DNA from: Tetragonia tetragonoides
Lineage: Eukaryota > Streptophyta > Magnoliopsida > Caryophyllales > Aizoaceae
Direction: 5' to 3'
Length of the DNA stretch: 64,000 nucleotides
NCBI GenBank assembly: GCA_038025085.1
Contig: CM076147.1
Location: 12,421,501 to 12,485,500 of the forward strand
Position 1 is the first letter of the stretch. Every line of letters begins with the position of its first letter. The notes beneath the pieces were generated by a model. The model made no database searches and was not told the origin of the DNA. It saw only the letters and a program-made list of their open reading frames with translations. Position numbers and translations under genes: made by a program. Below, piece after piece: positions 23,841-34,953 of the stretch.

Positions 23841-24341
23841 CTAGCTAGCCTCGACAATGGTGTCTAATGCAGGTCTCCATGATCTGTGGCTTGAAACTCT
23901 GATCGTCGTTTCTGGTTCAGAGACATGATGAGCCTGGTTCTCTGATTCCAATCTCTTTGCCTCTGAAGGAGATAGGCAAAGATCACTAAACACAGGAAAA
24001 ATCTTTCCCAAGTTGTTAAAACTACCAGGCTTCAATGCCTTATATGCCTTGTAGTTGAGATGGCTTACTTCCTCATGTGTGAGGACAGAGTAAAGCATAT
24101 CCATAGGAAGAAGGAAGTAGAGCTGCCGGCGTTCCAAATCGTTGTCGGCTAATAGCCTGGGAATGCGATGCCCGACTTGAAGGGAGCTAGCATCACAAAC
24201 AAATTGTCCTGGATTCTCTAGCATTAGTTCTGCTGCGTTTACTGTCCTTGCATATACTTCTAATTTCCCATCCCATCTGAGCACCTTGCTGGCGCCATTG
24301 CTACTGATGATGGCTGGGGTACATGATGTTGCATTTCCCAT
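23841..24341 (-). CDS. DUF4228/PADRE-type protein, 166 aa, intronless
   Basis: A single open frame from ATG at 24341 to the stop at 23841. The start MGNATSC carries a glycine at position 2 and a cysteine at 7, a typical N-myristoylation and possible palmitoylation signal, so membrane attachment is likely. The rest follows the plant DUF4228 (PADRE) layout: a basic strand with KVLRWDGKLEVYAR (about 19-32), a central VGHRIPRLLADNDLE (57-71), LYFLLPMDML (74-83) and a Ser/Glu-rich, probably disordered C-tail. Members of this family are induced by pathogens and abiotic stress; their biochemical role is unknown. Promoter signals upstream (TATA, TC repeat) support expression. It converges tail to tail with the MRG gene, about 0.76 kb between stops. 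Confidence 0.88.
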   Translation of the reverse strand: MGNATSCTPAIISSNGASKVLRWDGKLEVYARTVNAAELMLENPGQFVCDASSLQVGHRIPRLLADNDLERRQLYFLLPMDMLYSVLTHEEVSHLNYKAYKALKPGSFNNLGKIFPVFSDLCLSPSEAKRLESENQAHHVSEPETTIRVSSHRSWRPALDTIVEAS

Positions 24342-24379
24342 TTAATTCCAACTTGGGGACTGGCCGGGTGTTATTGACA

Positions 24380-24402
24380 GGAGAGAGAGAGAGAGAGAGA
24401 GT
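24380..24402 (-). repeat. (TC)n microsatellite in the 5' leader of the DUF4228 gene
   Basis: About eleven GA units on the + strand, read as (TC)n on the transcript strand. It lies 40-60 bp upstream of the ATG and downstream of the TATA-like box. Pyrimidine tracts in the leader are common in plant promoters. Confidence 0.85.
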
Positions 24403-24446
24403 GTTTGCTTTGTAGTATTAATCTCAATTATGGCGTAGATGAAGGG

Positions 24447-24457
24447 AGATATATATT
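24447..24457 (-). promoter_or_regulatory. Likely TATA box of the DUF4228 gene
   Basis: TAATATATATC on the - strand, about 110 bp upstream of the ATG and about 45 bp before the (TC)n tract. Position and sequence fit a plant core promoter. Confidence 0.6.
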
Positions 24458-24837
24458 ACCATTTGATGGTGGGTAGTGGTTTATAATTGGACGAACCGAT
24501 TTGTTATATGTGTGGATCAGTTCATTAGATTTTTGATTCCCTTCTAAGTTGTTTTCTTTGCCATTTGCTGTTACTATCATTGCCAGTTTGTTAACTGACA
24601 ACTGGATACTGAAACTTGGACGTAGATAGAAACAGATGGGATGATTTGGAATATTATTTGTCAGGGGATTTGGTTGGTAACACGGTATTTGGGCGTCTCG
24701 ACGTAGTTGGAGAAATCATTAAGAGGCAAAACTAATATGTTCTAAAGATTCCTTAGTTTCTGTCATCTAGTCAAGGCTAATGGAGTCCTGTTTTCTTATA
24801 ACTACTAATTAAGTCCATGCAACGCACTTGGTGAAGG

Positions 24838-25080
24838 TATATAAAGTTACAAACACCTCTATGTGAATGACTACTATTATTTATTTTGGTTTACATTAGG
24901 AGTATCCACCGTCATTTAGAATGACTATTTCTGACGATGGTTTGTAAGCGACTCAAAAGATGGAACACCGGGATAATTGGCCAAAAGATTTAAACTTGCT
25001 CCATCTCCAAGGCGAAAATCAAACCATCGACCTTGATTAAGGGTAAATGAGTCACTATACACTCAACTATACCTCATTGG
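24838..25080 (-). mobile_element. SINE copy A (tRNA-like promoter)
   Basis: On the - strand: GAGGTATAGTTGAGTG (A-box like, TAGTTGAGTG), then ATTTACCCTTAATCAAGG, then GGTCGATGGTTTGATTTTCG (B-box like). A shared body follows: TTTAAATCTTTTGGCCA and AGGTGTTTGTAACTTT. A second copy lies at 25100-25298 in the same orientation. Confidence 0.6.
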
Positions 25081-25099
25081 TTAATTTTCCATACTATAA

Positions 25100-25298
25100 T
25101 GAAGGGATACAAAGTCACAAACACCTGTATACCGTTGACCATAGTGATTATTCTCCCCGCTAACTTGTAGGCACTTCAAAGGGTGAACAGGTGGCCAAAA
25201 GATTTAAATATGATCCATACCCAAGACGAGAATCAAACTCTCAACTTTAATTAAGGGTAAATGAGTCCATATCCACTCAACTATACCTCGTTATTGGC
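25100..25298 (-). mobile_element. SINE copy B, same family
   Basis: CGAGGTATAGTTGAGTGG gives a full A-box match (TAGTTGAGTGG). AGAGTTTGATTCTCG is B-box like, and the body is TTTAAATCTTTTGGCCACC and ACAGGTGTTTGTGACTTTG. It differs from copy A by scattered changes and small gaps. The two copies are separated by about 20-30 bp. Confidence 0.6.
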
Positions 25299-25914
25299 TA
25301 ATTACTCAACTATTAATTTGTCAATCTTACTTTCTCACATAGGTTATTTATTAATAAATGCACCCAGCAAAATAAAGAAATTCATTAAAGTAGTGGGAGA
25401 GATTACTATCCTCCATACACTTATGAAAATTCGAAATAAACTCTGTATTTACATATCATATTAGTATGGTGATTACCACCTTTTTTTAACCATTATAATA
25501 ATATGGTAACCACCATAATAATGGATACTGATCAATCTAAATCAATGTTTTAGTTTTAGTTTCATTATAAGAAGTTATAGTATCTTATCTAAAAAAAGAA
25601 GTTATAGTATCAGTTGAACTAGTGATAATTAAAATTTTAGTTACACCTAATTCTGACTCCTTAATTTATTCATTTTGTTAAACTTTTAGTTAGATGTTAG
25701 TATTAGTTAAGACCGTATGGGAATGATAGAATCCAGTTATGAGTTAACCTAATATTGAAGATTTAAATTTTATCTAGTCATGAGTTAATCTAGTTATGAG
25801 TTAACCTAATGTTGAAGAAATTGATTGTATTAACATTCACTTTTAATTATTGTAGTGGTTGCACAAAAGCGTAACCACCGTATATATGGTCCATATACAT
25901 ATGAGCATGGTTAA

Positions 25915-26134
25915 TACTCCTTTTGCTCTCAATTTTAATAACAGTTATATTTGACTAGATTATCCTTTGACTTTAGATTTGATAAAGAATATGAATAATT
26001 AATGAGATAATGTGAAAGAATGGTAGAATGAATAAAAAATAATAAATCTTTTATTGAAACTCTAAAATGACTTATAATATGAACATAACTAATTTTCTAA
26101 ATTCAACGACTTATATAATAGAACATAGGGAGTA
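25915..26134. mobile_element. Decayed Stowaway-like MITE
   Basis: TACTCCTTTTGCTCTCAATT at the left and ATAGAACATAGGGAGTA at the right form degenerate inverted repeats bounded by TA. The 220-bp length is what remains of the 8035-8486 element once its LINE is removed, so these are probably the same type. Confidence 0.65.
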
Positions 26135-27289
26135 GATTTATTTGGGCATAATTAGCCAAACTATGCAAAACGAAAAAGTATAACTGAAACGTGAAGTGAT
26201 TAAAAATTTGAATTGCAAATATTATATTCCAATATAACAAATGTTGAATGTACAAAAAAATTTCGTGTATAATCGTTTCATAGTAAGAAGTAAAGGTATG
26301 TAAGACTTTATATTCAAAATGCAACTTCTTTTTTGTTAAATATCCTTGTTAGTTTCAAAGTAACAAGTTTTGTTCAAAATACAACAGTTGTCACATCAAG
26401 ATAAGGTTATATGAGTTTTTGTGTTGAATGCAAGCTAACACAAACTAAAAAAATGTAAAGAATGAGGAAAACCGAAAAGGAAAATTGGAAGGTGATTTTT
26501 ATTTGTGGTTTAGGAGATAGCAAACATAAAATCATTGGATATATTTGCATCACTAAATAAAATTAATTTTGCAAAATAATGACAAAGTGTCGGTAACGAT
26601 AGAATAGTAGTATATATAGTTGGACGACCTTGCTACCTACTTGCGAGAAATATGAGTTTAACGAGAATAGTATTTGTTTTATTTGGAGAAGTAAGAAAGT
26701 CAAGATAGTCTGATTATGAGATCATTTTAATGTATCATTCACCAATATATTGGTGAGTGACCATTAGAATAAAGTCGACCAAATAGTAACCTAGGAAACC
26801 ATTGAACAATATTGGCCATAAAGACAACCATTATATTTGGTTTTCGAAAACCATAAAGGAATTTTACATCATCAAAGAAGTGAAAGTCATTTTTTATATC
26901 GATCATAATGTTTTCGATCTATCTTTCAAGGATGTGTCATTCTCATCTAATGACTTTAATAAATGCTAAATTGTCTCCTCTAATGGTAATATTGCTAATT
27001 CTCCAATTCTGGTCTCACAAACGTCTTTTCTAAGCTCAATAGCTTCAGCTATAAGAATTACATCACCCTATTTTATTGCGTAAACTAAACCCAAATGATG
27101 CATTGACTTTACTTTTTTTTTTTTTTTTTTTATCTGTCAAATTTAGCATAATTAATTCTAGTAGGAGACCAATGAATATTATATTTAGTGCATTTCTGTA
27201 TTTTTTCCTTAACAAAAGGTTCCTCTAGTATCAATGTCAAACTCTTGGTTATGACATTTTCATCCCTAAGAAAGTCAATAAGGCGGGTA
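26135..27289. other. AT-rich intergenic sequence
   Basis: No gene or repeat with clear ends recognised. A T-run sits at 27112-27131. Confidence 0.4.
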
Positions 27290-28620
27290 ATCGATGTGGG
27301 TTCATCAAATTGGATCCTCGTTATGCAAAGAGAAAATCTTGAATGAAACAAATGGTATATGGGTCTTGGATAAACAATTACGTGTTCAGATTGCTCGTTT
27401 TGCTAAATAAAAGGGTCGACGTCCAAAGCTTAGGCGGTTGAAAATTAATCATTCACAATCTGGTTCAGTTATGCCATAAAACATGAAATTTAGTTTTGTA
27501 TCTCAAACTTTGAATTGGTTGAAATTATGTTTTGTGGGTTATAAATTGGGGCTTTCTAGTGAATTCTTTGAACCAACAATTATCTAATATAGGTTTTCCC
27601 TAGTCAGTTTAGGAAGTTAACTCTTTGGGTGGTAAACATTTTCTTATTCGTTTCATGGAAGAAAATATTTCGAAGCGGGAGAAACAAATCACTTTGGTGA
27701 ACTTTATCCTTTTCTATTTGTTTGAGCCATGGTCGCATGGGGGGAACAAAATAGCAAATGTTTGTTTGTGGAGAACTTCCCTGTTCATGTTTGGAGTTCC
27801 TCAAATTTGTGAAGATTCGAATGTGCTTAGGGTTTTGTGATTGGCCTTGATGCTGTCATAGTGTCGATGAGACGTTTTGTTAAGGTTGTATTGCGCATGC
27901 ATATTATTTCTTTTAGACACTGCTATTGATGAAATGGTGAACGTTGAGGTTGATGATGGTCTATTCAAGGTGCATGTTTATGAATCATCTCACGTGAATC
28001 CTCAGGCCACCCTTGTGAAAAATAGGGAACCCTCATCTACAGTTGAGGGAGATCCTATTGTTTCACAATCACTTTCACCTTTTGATACAGAGAATGATCG
28101 ATCTGCAGGAACTTGGGAATAGGGTGGATGAGACAGGATCATCTATTGAATGTCGTTCCATCACATCTAGTAAAGGTTGGATAGTACTCATAACTTATGT
28201 GCCAGTGAATAATTATTTTGCTACACTTTTGAATGAAGAAGACGTTGAGGCCTCCTTAAATGACTGCAATAATAGTAGTATTGGACATGTCAGGTACACA
28301 ACATGCTGACAAGTCAGGGGATGAGCAAGAGACATCGAGTTCAGAGACACCTTTTCGTCTGGTTACCAGAAGGAGAAATAAGTGTGAGAAAGCTCCGAAT
28401 CTCAGCATAAAGTTACCCTCCGATAGGAGTTCATGTAGTCAGAATAATAATGCGCATGTATCAATTCATTCATCTCCTACCTACAATCAATCAAATAGCC
28501 TAGAAAAGCATATCACTGAACAAATGGATGCCATATGGAAGGTTGAGGTGACTTTCGGGTTGACTAAAGTATCTGATGGAACCTTGATAAGGGTTGCACA
28601 AATTAATTAAAGATGAGATA
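27290..28620 (+). pseudogene. Decayed LINE ORF1-like remnant
   Basis: Pieces in changing frames resemble plant LINE ORF1: GIWVLDKQLRVQIARFAK, then around 27740-27960 a VPLHVW-like stretch, then LLDTAIDEMVNVEVDDGLFK and VHVYES, which is the usual end of the DUF4283-like domain. A low-complexity tail follows with TPFRLVTRRRNKCEK. Many stops and frameshifts are present. No endonuclease or RT domain follows, so only the ORF1 part remains. The assignment rests on motif resemblance and is tentative. Confidence 0.4.
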
Positions 28621-28748
28621 ACAGAGGAGAGGATTTAAATATAGTAAAAGTGAGAAAATAGGCCAAGTCTATTCAATAGATATTGGAAGAAGGAAAATGA
28701 TACAAAGCATAATAAAATTTAAAATTTTCCATTTCATAAGAAACGGTC

Positions 28749-30147
28749 TCGTTAAAGAGTTACCCGCATAACTTGTTAAGATAACAAAATACAAATAAAT
28801 GATGATTAATTTTGGTATCTTTTTAATGTGGATTTTATTCTGATTGGACTTAACTAATTTAAGCAATTATATGGTAATAAAAATAAAAACTGCATCATTG
28901 ACCAATAAGACTTTTCCAAAATTAATCCATAGTTCCCCAGCCCCACATCGTCATCCACCATTACCCATTGTCGTCCACCACCACTCTGCCATGGCGCCAT
29001 CCATTAACGTCTCCAAAACAAAACATTCCAGCCTCGCCCCATCAAATAATCACCTATTTGAGTGTAGAAGGTAGAGCTGTCAAAATTTAATCCGATCCGA
29101 AAATTCGACTCATACCGACCCGAAAAGTCTGGGTCATGAACAAAGAATTCCAACTCAAAACCCGATACATACCGAACCTGAAAAATCGACATTTATTGGA
29201 TCAAACCCGAACCCGCTCTGGGTCGACTCGTTGGGTTGGGTCGTTCAAAATAAAACAGCTCAACATGAGAAAAGTGGATGACAAAACACTTTATCATACC
29301 AAATTTTCTTACATTTCAACTCACTTTGACATTTATAATTTCATATTTCGCTTACATAAGGGGTTTTCTAATACTAATGAAACAATTTTGACTAATTGTT
29401 ATATTGGTATGGATTTTGATAGTCGTTTGCATTAGTAAAAACCCAATAACAAGTGAAAACTTTACGACATATTTTTCAAATAGATTATATTAGAACCATA
29501 TATTTTTTGTCTGGTATCAGTATAGTGTGAAAATTTTTTATTTTAAAGTTGAAAATAAAATTGATTATGCAATTATAACCAAATTGAAAAAATAAATGCT
29601 CCACCCGTTGGGTCGACCCGAACCCGAACACATTGGGTCATGAACAAGCATTTCTCAACCCGAAATAAAACGACTTGAGCTGTTAAATGATCCGATCGAA
29701 TTTGACCCGACCTGACCGACCTGTTTGACACCTCCAGTAGCAGCCAAGTTTTGAGCCAAATTATGATATCAGCAACCAACTCAAGGCGAAGAATCAAACA
29801 GAAAACACTAGAAAGAGAGGGGGGACGGAGGATTATTGAGGCACTAATAAACCCTAGAGAATTAAAAGAAAAAAGTGAATTTTGTTGCAGACCATTGATA
29901 GCTATGAAAGGAGCCAGATGGAGAAGGAATCGAGAGATAGAAAATGATGAATGAGAAAACAAAACTTATGGCCCTTTGTTACGAATGATATAGAAATGTT
30001 GGAAAAATGACTATATTTATTTCTTTTGCCATATTTATAATATCAGCAAATAAAGTTAGATGTAATTAAAAAAAATAGCTCTTCACTATACGTAGAAATT
30101 CAAAAATACCTTCCTTAACAAGTTATCCCGGGTAACTCGTTAACATT
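28749..30147. repeat. 30-bp inverted repeat pair enclosing about 1.3 kb
   Basis: GAGTTACCCGCATAACTTG (around 28757) and CAAGTTATCCCGGGTAACTC (around 30119) are near-perfect inverse complements, extended on both sides (CGTTAA...TTAAG). The hAT-like element at 29072-29736 lies between them. This could be the TIR pair of an older DNA transposon or the remains of an inverted duplication. No transposase is seen inside. Confidence 0.5.
29072..29736. mobile_element. hAT-like non-autonomous element, 665 bp
   Basis: TIR TAGAGCTGTCAAA at the left and TTTGACACCTCCA at the right (11 of 13 match when inverted). Flanks GTAGAAGG and GTAGCAGC match at 6 of 8, the size of a hAT target duplication. Both ends are rich in CCGACC/GGGTCG words (GGGTCATGAACAA occurs at both ends), a known style of plant hAT repeats. 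The interior is AT-rich without coding capacity. Confidence 0.65.
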
Positions 30148-30249
30148 ACCCCATAAAAGAAAGATGAAGATTGTCATTCTAAAAAACTATTCCTAACCGA
30201 ATGAGAAATTTGGGTAGGATTAGTATTTAATGGATCAAATTACTATTTT

Positions 30250-30523
30250 GTTACGAGAAAACCAGAATAACCACTAGGTCATATATAGTATGTAAGATGA
30301 GATCACATTCTGAGAGCTTTTCTTGAAGTGCATTCAAGCACTCCATAATGGATGGGGTATTCGGGACTAATACATTCAACCGTTTTCCAAAAAGAGTCTG
30401 AACCTCACCCCACATTTCAGAAAAAGTGCGGACAATCAAAAAATAAATGAAACATATCTTTAGAGTGATGCTTACAAAAAATACATATTTAAGGTTGTAA
30501 GGACCCTGGAAAAGCACCACATA
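30250..30523 (-). mobile_element. LINE zinc-tail remnant cut by the gypsy element
   Basis: The - strand reads as a LINE RT zinc-binding region (LKYVF...SITLKICFIYFLIVRTFSEMW with changed cysteines). It stops at 30523, exactly where the gypsy LTR begins. The sequence right of the gypsy element (42212-42298) continues in the same sense, so this LINE remnant was probably the insertion target. Confidence 0.45.
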
Positions 30524-33142
30524 TGTGATACCCCCAATATTTTCTATAATTATTATATTGATATATAAATGATTTATAAATAGTTTCGGAGATTAAATCG
30601 TATTTATATTCAAGGATTCGATATATTCAAATAAAGCCATAATAATGTTAATTATTATTATGGGACTTTCATAAATTGCATTTATTAATTTTGAGGAGTT
30701 TAATTAAAATGTTTTATATATGAATAAGAATTATTCATCTTGTTTTAATTAGTTTTAATTAGTTTTAATTAGCTATTTCAATAAGAAAATTATTAAATAA
30801 ATTCCTAAACCTAGTAGTATTTGACTTGGGTTGACTGAGCGCCTATATAAAGAAAAAGAGGATGCAATTAATCAGTTTTCACAACTGAACAAACCCTAAC
30901 TCACATTCTATCTCCTCCTCTCTCAAACTCACGTTCACTCACGCTCTCTCTCACCCTCACTGGCTCTCCTCACCCCAGCCGCCCACTCACCGAAAACAGC
31001 CAGCCGACGGTAATCAGCTCTCCTCCCCCTCTCTTTTCTCTCTTGCTTTCTCTCTCGTTCTCCCGCCCTCTCTTTCGTGCGGGTGCTGTCGCGGACGGCC
31101 GCGGCCGCCGCTTGGCCGCCGCCTGGACGGTGGGGCCGTCGACCGCCAGGGCGTGATGGGCCTGGCCCCGTCGCCGCCCTTCTCTCTCTTCTTCTCTCTC
31201 TTTCGTTCTCTCTCTTTCTCTCTCTTGTTCGCACACTCTCTCTCTCCTCTTCGCCGGAGCTCCGACGACCACCCCCATCGGCCATGGTGGCCAGTGGGTA
31301 GTGGTCGTGGTGATGGGTCAGTTTATGGGTCCCATGCATGGGTACCCGTGACCTAGACCTAGTGTTGAAGTTAGGATTTCGTTTTTATATTTTTCGTAAT
31401 TATTAATTCGATTTTCAGTATTTTCGATTTAATGTTTTTATTTTTCTGCACTCATTCGGAATCGGAATTCGGACTTTCAAAAGCCTAGATTTGTTGAAAT
31501 AAATCAAGAAATTTAATAACCATATCAGATTAATATTTCATTACAGTTTGTATTTTCGTATTGAATTAATACTAATTTGGTAATTGTTTTTAATTAGGAC
31601 CTAACGAGCAAGCGTGATAATCATTGATCGTTGGAGCATACTTTCTGTTTGGTAGCATATAAGTGTTAAGCGCTCATGCCTACCTTCTTCCAAGGCCCCA
31701 TCAAATCTATTTTTTATGTGTTATGTGCTAATTGAGAAATTATTGTGAATTTAATATGCAAAGCATGATTAAATTATATCGTCGTTATTATGAAGTTATT
31801 AAGCATGATTCACTGCTGTAAATATCGTTTATAATTAGCATGACAATGTTATCATGTTTTAGGACTTAATTAGTCCATATGATGATTCTTGGACAAATGT
31901 TGTATGGTGAATTATTAGTATTATTATGCTATTAATTATATGCTAATTGGTATGTGTATTATTGAGTGCTGGTGAACACCTATATATTATCGTTGAATGT
32001 CTTGGATGATTTATAAATTTTTGGATATCATATTACCCTGCCGAAGTGCTGCCAAAAATGTGCTAGACATGCAATGTCATCTTTATTGAATTATCGTCGT
32101 TAATGAATTCAAGCATGTTTAATTCTTATCGTATCGAATTATCATTATCATCATTAGTTAGTATTCATTGTCAAGAGTATGAAATGAATTAGTAAGTCGT
32201 GGTCTCGTAGTACCACTATGTCAACCAATGCAAATTATGTGAATTGAATTAAAGAGAGTAGGACCCCTAATGGATCCCTAGGAGTAGTCGAGCAATCGGG
32301 ATAACATCTAATGGTGTAGTTGAAGGGATAAGTGATTCCCAAGTTACTTATGGACATCTCGCAGTGTATCTGGGATGGATCATTCCCCATTCATTAAGAC
32401 CTCTAGGCTCGTGTAATTATACTAGAGGCAGTGTGCACACTAGAGTCATTAAGTCCATGGCGTGATTGTATCTTCGATGAACAGTATGGGTAATCGTTGT
32501 TCTATTCGCTCTCTTACTTCTCTCTAATCAAGACGGATTGTCTATGTCGTATTTCGTATCATCACTATACAATAATTGTATGTAAAAGAATGTCATTATG
32601 CGTATGCTTGATTATATGCTTATGTGCGTATGCAAATGAATTTTAATGATTCTTCTAAAACCTCAGGTTAGGTTTGCGAAATGTTTTTACTGGGTACAGA
32701 TGACGTTTATTCAGTTTATTTGATTTTTGTTTCTTTTCTTTTCTTCTGTATTTTGTTTCCATCACGGAAACCAAAGTGCAGGTTTAGTTGATTGAGGACG
32801 TACAGCTTGGAAGGTAGAGTTGGCGTCGGGTTTTTAGTACTCTCTTTAGTTCAGTTTTGATCGTTGGGATTTTGTTGGATTTAGCCCTTTGAAGGCAAGT
32901 TGTAATAAATTGGTTTAATGATTTTAGCTCACTATATAGACAACTCTAATATTAACTGTTTAGTTTGTTTAGTTCCTTAGAAGCTCATTTTGATGCCTAG
33001 TCTTTCTTTCTGCTTAACATTTACTCCTTAGTGATAAATGTTGCAGTAACGTCTTTGGGTTCGTGACGGTTCAGTGGTATCAAGTAGTGCCTAGCGACGT
33101 CGATAGTTCCCGGGAAATCGTTGCGAATTCGGGGGTGTTACA
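30524..33142 (+). repeat. 5' LTR of the gypsy element (2619 bp)
   Basis: TATA box CTATATAAAG near 30843 is followed by a CT-rich leader (30900-31250) with many CTCTCT tracts, then a GC-rich patch. It ends GGGTGTTACA at 33142. The 3' LTR is 3077 bp; removing its 453-bp MITE and the 8-bp duplication leaves 2616 bp, almost identical in length. Confidence 0.92.
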
Positions 33143-33143
33143 A

Positions 33144-33161
33144 ATGCTATCAGAGCCAGGT
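33144..33161 (+). other. Primer-binding site (initiator-tRNA-Met type)
   Basis: ATGCTATCAGAGCCAGG directly after the 5' LTR resembles the usual TGGTATCAGAGCCA complementary to the 3' end of tRNA-iMet, with a G-to-C change at the third base. Confidence 0.75.
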
Positions 33162-33331
33162 TTAATATGTTTGCTTAGGATTAATTAATAAATTAATAAA
33201 GATTAGTTTCATTTCGGGGAAAATAAAATACAATTAAAGTCGTTGAGCGTAGTAGTCTTAGAAGATAGGAATTATTTGAATCACTTTCCTTGTGATTTAT
33301 AAAGTTCTTATTGTTGATTGTCTACCTGTAG

Positions 33332-34257
33332 ATGGTAAGGACAAGAATTACTACGCGGAAGTCAACTGCACACCAAAGGGCACATGCCCTAGCTTATCGT
33401 GCACAACCAGTGGAGTATATTGCTTCATTGGACAGCGAGTCGACTGGAAACAATGCGAACCTGCGCCACGAGGCCGCGCAAGACCGCGCTGCGCACGAGG
33501 ACGTCGCACGCGACGAGGCCGCACGCGTCGTGCAAGCCGCGCCTGCTGCCGTCCCAGTTGGTGTACACGCCTCGCGTGTAGATGATGATGAGGAAGATCC
33601 CTCCGAATCTGAGCCTGAGTATACCCTAGCGGAAGAAAATGATGACATGCAGGATTTGGAAGACATTGGTGTCGAGAGCGACAACAACATTGCACCGACT
33701 GCTGCACCTATCCCTGCTGCAAATTGGTCTCCTTTTGTGGAACCATTCTTCGCCACTGATGCTGAGCTCGAGGACATTCGTGTCGACATACGACTTTCTT
33801 ATACTACGATCGAGCGTTACCAGTACGAGAATCGCACGAGTCTACACGAAGGCTTATGGGTGGAACTACTACTAGCTATCTGCCTAACATCCATCCTTGG
33901 ATGGGACTCAAGGAGAAGTATGATGACGTAGTCTCCTAGAGTGGTCACTTACACGAGAAGAAGTATGGTGAAGGGACAAGATGGTCTCTTTGCTTTAGAG
34001 GCATTGCAGCAGAGTTATGCATGTCCGAGTTCGAGTGGAAGGTGATTCATGTGCTAGTGCCTGCGCCGAAGGGAATGTGCGAGTACTGCTGGACCAAGAA
34101 ACGCAAACATGCTGAAGACTTTAGGAAGCGTTTCATGCCTCAGATGTTCGGTGGATATGCTTATCCATACACGCCTTGCAAGGAGGTGAAGCCTAGGAGG
34201 AAGGACAATCATGATGAGTCCCCTAGCGCGAAGAAGATGCGTGCGAGTGTCAAGTAG
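33332..34257 (+). pseudogene. Extra ORF region between PBS and gag
   Basis: An open frame 33332-33931 (199 codons) starts MVRTRITTRKSTAHQ, then an Ala/Arg/Asp-rich stretch, an acidic block (DDDEEDPSESEPEYTLAEEN) and a WSPFVEPFFATDAEL segment. A second frame 34021-34257 has EFEWKVIHVLVPAPKG, CEYCW and a basic end (KRKHAEDFRKRF, KPRRKD). I do not recognise the product. It sits upstream of gag where most Tekay-like elements have only a leader. The two parts may have been one ORF broken by a frameshift, or a captured host fragment. Gag proper begins at 34954. Confidence 0.45.
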
Positions 34258-34953
34258 AACTAGATTATTGTCTTACTAGTTTTATTTGGGTTTTATTGAA
34301 CATTAAGATTTTGTGATGGCCCTGCGTGGTCAAGTTTGATATTGGTGTAGTTGCATAGGCAACAAATATTTATGATTGTTATTTACTTGCAATTTGTCTC
34401 ATTGCAAGACTATTTCATTTGATTATATGATATCGTTGAGAATTTGTTTTATATGATCGTTTTATCAAATAATTGCATGGTTGACAAATAGTTTCATAAT
34501 GCTATCTCGTATTGCCTAGACATGATGGGAAATCCTTGTCGGAGTTATGGCAAAATTTTCATTGAGTATGATCATATTAATTGTGAACCAAAGGCTAAGC
34601 ATGTATTGTATGCAATTAAATGTCATTGTTTATTGCCCTACTAAAATAGTATGGAGCCTCAATGTATGAATTGTGAATGTTAATGCTTATCAATCTTGTG
34701 AGACCAATGTGTCTACTTTATTATTGCATATCGAACTATTATGCATGAGAACTGAGAACATTCAAAGCAAGTATGTTGCTTAGAGCTACAATGTAAGGTC
34801 TATCATTGGAACTTATATGCTATTTGTTAAATGTCAAGAGAAAGGTTTCAATTATAGCCTATATCTCTCAATTAGACTTCAATTTGGGTTGAATGTGCCA
34901 ACTTTGCTGAAATGGTGATCAACTATTGCTCTTTATGTCTCAGATTTGTTACA

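Noticed and set aside
30935..31339. Long Arg/Glu-rich ORFs in the CT-rich leader of both gypsy LTRs
   Set aside because: They are translations of CTCTCT repeats and GC-rich patches, occur on both strands, and lie in LTR leader sequence.
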